From Streptomyces sp. NBC_00250 (GTDB lineage: Bacteria > Actinomycetota > Actinomycetes > Streptomycetales > Streptomycetaceae), in contig NZ_CP108088.1 in NCBI RefSeq assembly GCF_036192275.1, positions 1,488,001 to 1,552,000 of the forward strand: a DNA stretch of 64,000 bases. Direction: 5' to 3'. Shown here piece after piece: positions 59,425 through 64,000 of this stretch (position 1 is its first letter; each line of letters opens with the position of its first letter). The notes under the pieces were generated by a model that saw only the letters and a program-made list of their open reading frames with translations, was not told the origin of the DNA and did no database searches. Made by a program: the position numbers and the translations under genes.

Positions 59425-61467
59425 ATGACATACCGGGTGGCCATGGACATCGGTGGAACCTTCACCGACGTCGTCGCCTATGACGAACACAGCGGTACCT
59501 ACTTCGCGGCAAAGGCGCCCACCACCCCGGGCGACCTGGCCGAGGGAGTCTTCGCCTCACTGGGCCGGGCGGTGAACTCGCCCGGCGACATCTCCTTCTT
59601 CGTGCACGGCACCACGCAGGGCCTGAACGCCCTGCTGGAGCGCAAGGGCGCCCGCGTCCTGTTGCTCACTTCGGCCGGGATGCGGGACGTCTACCACATC
59701 GCCCGAGGCAACCGGGACCGGATGTTCGACCTGCACTACCGCAAGCCGAAGCCGCTGGTCGAGCGCTGCGACACGATGGAGGCGGCCGGCCGCTTCGACT
59801 GGCGCGGCACCGAGCTCGAACCCCTCGACGAGGACGCCGTACGGGCCGCCGCCCGACGTGCGAAGGACGAGGGCTTCGACGCGGTCGCCGTCTCGTTCCT
59901 GTTCTCGTACGTCAACCCGGACCACGAGCTGCTGGCCGGGAAGATCCTGGAGCAGGAGCTCGGCGAGGATGTCATCGTGGTGCTGTCGCACCAGGTGGCG
60001 GGCGAGTGGCGCGAGTACGAGCGGACGTCCTCGGCCGTCCTGGAGGCGTACACGGGCCCTGTGGTGCGCCGCTATCTGGGCCGGATCGAGGGGCGGTTCG
60101 CGGAGCACGGCCTGACCGTCCCGGTCCAGGTGATGCAGTCCTCGGGCGGCATCGTGAACGCCTCCTACGCCCGCCGCCACCCCTTGCAGACCCTGCTGTC
60201 CGGGCCGGTCGGCGGCACCATGGGCGGCGCGGCGGCCGCGAGCCTGCTGGGCCGGCGCAACGCGATCTGCGTGGACATGGGCGGCACCTCCTTCGATGTG
60301 TCGCTGGTCCTCGACGGCCGCCCCGACGTCTCCAACGAGGGCTCGGCGGACGGCTTCCCGGTCCTGATGCCGCTGGTCAACCTGCAGACCATCGGCGCCG
60401 GCGGCGGCTCCCTCGCCTACGCCGAGGCCGGTGGCCTGCGCGTGGGCCCGGAGTCCGCCGGAGCCGTCCCCGGCCCGGCCTGCTACGGGCGCGGCGGTAC
60501 CCAAGCCACCGTGACCGACGCCAACGCGGTGCTCGGACGCGTCGACCCGGACTGGTTCGCCGGCGGCCACATGACGCTCGACGTGGCCGCGGCCCAGCAG
60601 GCCGTCACCACGCTCGCCGGTGAGCTCGGACTGGAGCCGGTGGAACTGGCGAGCGGGATCTGCGACGTCGCCAACGCCAAGATGGCCCAGGCGATCCGTA
60701 CGCTCACCGTCGAACACGGCCTGGAGCCGGGCGAGTTCGTGCTGCTGGCGTTCGGCGGCGCGGGCCCGATGCACGCCGTGGAGATCGCCCGCGAGCTCGG
60801 CATCGGCGAGGTCGTCGTGCCACGTTTCCCCGGCGCGTTCTCCGCCTGGGGCATGCTCGGCACCGAGGTCCGCCGCGACCTCACCCGCCAGTTCTTCACC
60901 CCGGGCGCCGACCTGGACGGCGAGGCCATGGCCCGCGCGCTGGCCGACCTGGAGGAGGAGTCGCTGGCCGCACTCGCCGAGCAGGGCGTCCCCGTGGAGC
61001 GGCAGCGGGTCGAACACGTCGTCGAGATGCGGTACGAGGGCCAGGACTACACCCTCGCCGTGCCGCTGCTCTCCGCCGCCGAACCGGCCGGCGAGGGCTT
61101 CCTCGCCCCTGCCGCCGAGCGCTTCGCCGCCCTCCACGAACGCCGGTACGGGCACGCAACGCCCGAGGCGCCCGTCGAGTTCGTCACCCTGCGCAGCACC
61201 GCGCTCGGCGCGCTGCCCGAGGCCGTACCAGTGCCGTACGCCGCCGACGAGGACGTCTCCGACACCGTCCGGCAGCGGCCGGTCGTGTTCGGCGGCCGCT
61301 CGTACGACACGACCGTTCTGCGCCGCGAGCGGCTCGCACCCGGGCAGCGCATCGACGGTCCCGCAGTGATCGTGGAGGCCACCTCCACCACCGTCGTCCC
61401 CCCGGACTCGTCGGTCACCGTCGACGAGAACGGCTTCCTCGTCATCGAAGTTGGAGCCACGGCATGA
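59425..61467 (+). CDS. hyuA: hydantoinase/oxoprolinase family, subunit A
   Basis: 680 residues, GGGAGG before the ATG. N-terminal Hydant_A_N domain with ASKHA-type phosphate loop DIGGTFTDVVAYD (about 7-19), VHGTTQGLNALLERKGA, and the catalytic core with CVDMGGTSFDVSLVLDG (about 282-298), QTIGAGGGSLAYAEAGGL, LLAFGGAGPMHAVEIA. With subunit B it would open a cyclic amide (N-methylhydantoin, 5-oxoproline) with ATP, or carboxylate a ketone in the related carboxylases. Its stop overlaps hyuB by ATGA. Full length, nothing missing. Confidence 0.94.
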   Translation: MTYRVAMDIGGTFTDVVAYDEHSGTYFAAKAPTTPGDLAEGVFASLGRAVNSPGDISFFVHGTTQGLNALLERKGARVLLLTSAGMRDVYHIARGNRDRMFDLHYRKPKPLVERCDTMEAAGRFDWRGTELEPLDEDAVRAAARRAKDEGFDAVAVSFLFSYVNPDHELLAGKILEQELGEDVIVVLSHQVAGEWREYERTSSAVLEAYTGPVVRRYLGRIEGRFAEHGLTVPVQVMQSSGGIVNASYARRHPLQTLLSGPVGGTMGGAAAASLLGRRNAICVDMGGTSFDVSLVLDGRPDVSNEGSADGFPVLMPLVNLQTIGAGGGSLAYAEAGGLRVGPESAGAVPGPACYGRGGTQATVTDANAVLGRVDPDWFAGGHMTLDVAAAQQAVTTLAGELGLEPVELASGICDVANAKMAQAIRTLTVEHGLEPGEFVLLAFGGAGPMHAVEIARELGIGEVVVPRFPGAFSAWGMLGTEVRRDLTRQFFTPGADLDGEAMARALADLEEESLAALAEQGVPVERQRVEHVVEMRYEGQDYTLAVPLLSAAEPAGEGFLAPAAERFAALHERRYGHATPEAPVEFVTLRSTALGALPEAVPVPYAADEDVSDTVRQRPVVFGGRSYDTTVLRRERLAPGQRIDGPAVIVEATSTTVVPPDSSVTVDENGFLVIEVGATA

Positions 61468-63158
61468 CCGACACCGGCAGCCGGGTCGTCGACCCGGTCA
61501 CCACCGAGATCATCCGCTGCGCGCTGCTGCAGGCCGCGGAGGACATGAACACCACCCTCATCCGGTCCTCCTACACGCCCACCATCTACGAGGCGAAGGA
61601 CTGCGCGGTCGCCCTCCTCGACCGGGACCACAACGTGCTCGGCCAGTCCTCGGGCCTGCCGATCTTCCTGGGCAACCTGGAGGTGTGCACCCGGGCCACC
61701 GAGGAGACGTACGGCGCGGACGTCTGGAAGCCCGGCGACGTGTGGGTCCTCAACGACTCCTACATCGGCGGCACCCACCTCAACGACGTCACCGTCTACG
61801 CGCCGATCTTCACCGAGGACACCGCCGACGGTGAGCTGATCGGCTTCGCCGCGTCCCGTGCGCACTGGATCGACATGGGCTCCAAGGACCCCGGCGGTTC
61901 GATGGACTCCACCTCGATCTACCAGGAGGGCCTGCGGATGGGCCCGTTGAAGATCTACGAGGGCGGCGAACCCTGCGAGCAGGCGCACGCGTTGATCGCC
62001 CGCAACGTCCGCTTCCCGCAGCCCACCCTCGGGGACATGCGCGCCCAGGTGGCCTGCGCCCGTACCGGCGCGAGGCGGTTCGCCGAGATCGTCCGCCGCT
62101 GGGGGCTGGGGACCGTCCTCGCCGCGCGGGACTCCATCTTCGCGCAGACCGAGCGGCTGGAGCGGGAGCAGATCGCCGCCATTCCCGACGGTGTCTACGA
62201 GGCGACCGGCTACCTGGACAACGACGGCATCGATCTGCGTACCCCGCTCCACGTCACCGTGCGCGTCGAGATCGACGGCGACCGGATGACCATGGACGTC
62301 ACCGACTGCGCCGACCAGGCCACCGGGCCCGTCAACTGCGGTGCGGCGCAGACCGTCGCCGCCTGCCGGGTCGGGTACAAGCTGCTGGTCAGCGGCGATG
62401 TCCCGCTCAACGGTGGTTCCTTCCGGCCGCTGAAGGTGGTCACCCGGCCGGGCACCATGCTCGCCGCCGTCGAGCCGGCGGCGTGCCAGTACTACTACTC
62501 CCACCTCGGTCTGGTCATCGACCTGGTGGTCAAGGCGCTGGCGCCCGCGGTGCCCGCGCGAGCGGCCGCCGCCAGCTACGGCGACTCGATGATCGTGCAG
62601 TTCACCGGGACCGACCCGCGCAACGGCAGGCTCTTCGTCTCCCAGGAGGCGACGGTCGGCGGCTGGGGCGCGTGGCAGACCGACGACGGCGAGTCCTGCC
62701 TGATCAACAACGTCAACGGCTCCCTGCGGGACATGCCCGTCGAGGTGCTGGAGACGCTGTTCCCCGTACGAGTCACCGAGTACGCGATCCGTGCCGACTC
62801 CGGCGGGGCGGGCCGCACCCGCGGCGGCAACGGCGTGGTACGCCAGTACACGTTCGAGGCCGACCAGAACCTGTCGCTGTGGTGGGAGCGTTCCGTGACC
62901 CCCGCGTGGGGTGTCTTCGGCGGCGGCACCGGCGCGGCGCCCCGCGTCGTCCTCAACCCCGGCCGGGACGGCGAGCGCGAACTGCTCAAGGTGAACGCGC
63001 TGGCCGTGCGCCAGGGCGACGTGCTGCGCTGCGAGAGCGGCGGGGGCGGCGGCTTCGGTCCCGTCGCGGAGCGCCCCGCCGAGGCGGTCCGGGAAGACCT
63101 CCGGCAGGGCCTGCTGAGCCGTGAGCGGGCAGCGTCCGCCTACGGCGTGGAGTCCTGA
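61464..63158 (+). CDS. hyuB: hydantoinase/oxoprolinase family, subunit B
   Basis: 564 residues, start overlapping hyuA by four bases. Hydantoinase_B domain over the whole length: ALLQAAEDMNTTLIRSSYTP, TIYEAKDCAVALLDRDH, VWVLNDSYIGGTHLNDVTVY (metal-site region), VTDCADQATGPVNCGAAQTV and a Gly-rich ending CESGGGGGFGPVAERPAEAV. Partner of hyuA. The substrate (hydantoin, oxoproline or a ketone) cannot be told from sequence. Confidence 0.94.
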   Translation: MTDTGSRVVDPVTTEIIRCALLQAAEDMNTTLIRSSYTPTIYEAKDCAVALLDRDHNVLGQSSGLPIFLGNLEVCTRATEETYGADVWKPGDVWVLNDSYIGGTHLNDVTVYAPIFTEDTADGELIGFAASRAHWIDMGSKDPGGSMDSTSIYQEGLRMGPLKIYEGGEPCEQAHALIARNVRFPQPTLGDMRAQVACARTGARRFAEIVRRWGLGTVLAARDSIFAQTERLEREQIAAIPDGVYEATGYLDNDGIDLRTPLHVTVRVEIDGDRMTMDVTDCADQATGPVNCGAAQTVAACRVGYKLLVSGDVPLNGGSFRPLKVVTRPGTMLAAVEPAACQYYYSHLGLVIDLVVKALAPAVPARAAAASYGDSMIVQFTGTDPRNGRLFVSQEATVGGWGAWQTDDGESCLINNVNGSLRDMPVEVLETLFPVRVTEYAIRADSGGAGRTRGGNGVVRQYTFEADQNLSLWWERSVTPAWGVFGGGTGAAPRVVLNPGRDGERELLKVNALAVRQGDVLRCESGGGGGFGPVAERPAEAVREDLRQGLLSRERAASAYGVES

Positions 63159-63184
63159 GGTCCCACCGCTCCGCCTCCACCCTG

Positions 63185-63198
63185 AACCGGGCCCGGTT
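63185..63198. repeat. 14-bp perfect palindrome behind hyuB
   Basis: AACCGGGCCCGGTT, 27 bases after the hyuB stop and before the convergent regulator gene. It has no loop, so it is a poor terminator unless the stem opens; it may be a protein-binding site. Confidence 0.4.
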
Positions 63199-63261
63199 GC
63201 CGAATCCCCCTCGGTGACCGGGCCCTCCCCGCGTGGTGGCGTGTTCATCGCCGTTCCCCGC

Positions 63262-64000
63262 TCAGGACTCGGCCAGCAGGACGCGGCAGGCCAGGTGCAG
63301 CGCGAGTCGCTGGGCGGGGTCCTCGGGGTCGAAGCCGAGTGCGCGGATGCGTTCCAGGCGCGCCGCGACCGTGTTCCGGTGGACACCGAGGATCTCCGCC
63401 GCCGCCGAGGGGGCGGCTCCCTGGTCCAGGACGATCGCCAGCGTACGCAGCAGGGTTCCGTCCCGGTCCGCGGCGAGCAGCGGTGCCAGCACCACCTCGG
63501 CGGGCCGCCTCAGCGCCTCCACGGGCAACGCGGACAGCAGTTGGGCGGGCCCCAGACGGTCGGCACGTACCACCGACCCGGGAACCGCGGCGACCGCAGC
63601 GGCGGCTCTGGCGTCGGCGAGCGCCACGCCCAGCGTGCCGGTACCGCCGGCCGGACCGGCCACTCCCCCGGCGAGCGGCAGCTGGTCACAGATCGCCCGG
63701 ACGGCCGTACGCAGCTGTGCCTCGCCCTGCCGCAGCCACACCTCCGGGTCGGGGGCCGCGCTGCCGGCTGCCGCGGAACGCCATGACACCCAGCAGTCCT
63801 CGTACGCGATGAGCGGTCCGCCGAAGCCGTACCTGGCCCAGAGCGCACGCAGCGCGGGTCCCGGTGCGGGCCCGGCCTCCGCGGCGACGGCCGGTCGCAG
63901 GGCGAACGCGATCAGAGGCCCGGCCAGCGGCCAGCCGAGCGCCGCGGCCTCGGCCCGGACGTGGGCACCGGCCTGTTCGTCCTCGTCCTCGGAGGGATGC
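63262..64000 (-). CDS. PucR/CdaR-family regulator (5' end beyond the window)
   Basis: The frame is open from the right edge to the stop at 63262 (about 245 residues visible). C-terminal HTH of the PucR type: VLDQGAAPSAAAEILGVHRN then TVAARLERIRALGFDPEDPA. The preceding part (HVRAEAAALGWPLAGPLIAF, LRTAVRAICDQLPLAGGVAG, GTLGVALADARAAAAVAAVP) is the CdaR/PucR middle domain. PucR regulators often govern purine or cyclic-amide catabolism, so control of the convergent hyuAB operon is likely. Start not in the window. Confidence 0.9.
   Translation of the reverse strand, partial: HPSEDEDEQAGAHVRAEAAALGWPLAGPLIAFALRPAVAAEAGPAPGPALRALWARYGFGGPLIAYEDCWVSWRSAAAGSAAPDPEVWLRQGEAQLRTAVRAICDQLPLAGGVAGPAGGTGTLGVALADARAAAAVAAVPGSVVRADRLGPAQLLSALPVEALRRPAEVVLAPLLAADRDGTLLRTLAIVLDQGAAPSAAAEILGVHRNTVAARLERIRALGFDPEDPAQRLALHLACRVLLAES

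Overview
The window has very high GC content, strong third-position GC bias, many GTG/TTG starts with GGAGG-type ribosome sites, and gene families typical of Streptomyces: several ECF sigma factors, DesK-type two-component systems, PucR-type regulators, the matAB polysaccharide genes, gdhA and a stand-alone NO synthase. I read it as a piece of a Streptomyces (or very close actinomycete) chromosome. It carries about 45 protein genes, two of them cut by the window edges, and no rRNA or complete tRNA.

Layout. 1-6.1 kb: a small dimeric-barrel protein, a bacterial nitric-oxide synthase, glutamate dehydrogenase, a membrane-anchored HTH protein and a lipoprotein, closed by a long bidirectional hairpin. 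6.1-9 kb: an ECF42-type sigma factor coupled to a DGPF/YCII protein behind its own recognisable promoter, then a second ECF sigma with a small membrane partner and a 22-bp tandem repeat. 9-14.5 kb: a PIG-V-like mannosyltransferase, small membrane proteins, a divergent Rrf2 regulator/NmrA-like pair with two matching 21-bp operators, and a beta-lactamase-fold protein that has lost its catalytic motifs. 14.5-20.2 kb: an operon of an esterase plus two half-size ABC exporters/importers, and a PucR-like regulator. 20.2-30.3 kb: an FAD monooxygenase-like protein, a 1633-residue AAA+ ATPase (DUF3686 type) behind a flotillin, and a divergent PucR regulator. 30.4-38 kb: a MacB/FtsX ABC exporter divergent from a histidine kinase/response regulator pair, then an NDH-like flavoprotein/ECF41 sigma operon with a matching ECF41 promoter. 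38-42.4 kb: lipoprotein, phosphotransferase, peptidoglycan-binding-domain protein and methyltransferase.

42.5-50.1 kb is the most striking part: two divergent, tightly overlapping gene pairs encode a CHAT (caspase-like) protease, a helical-repeat protein that starts inside a STAND-type winged helix but has no NTPase domain, a small acidic partner and a protein with C-terminal membrane segments. This matches the predicted 'CATRA' (caspase and TPR-repeat associated) conflict systems and is probably an immunity or cell-suicide module.

50.3-58.4 kb: an LLM flavoprotein, an NAD(P)-binding protein with a decayed SnoaL-like remnant behind it, a squalene/phytoene synthase-like gene, matB and matA (extracellular amino-sugar polymer), a small membrane protein and a GH16-like lipoprotein. 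At 58.5-58.7 kb lies the 3' part of a tRNA-Pro gene with its terminator and flanking direct repeats: the scar or boundary of an integrated element. The genes to its right (SnoaL-like protein, hyuAB hydantoinase/oxoprolinase operon, PucR regulator) may therefore sit on an island that continues beyond the window.
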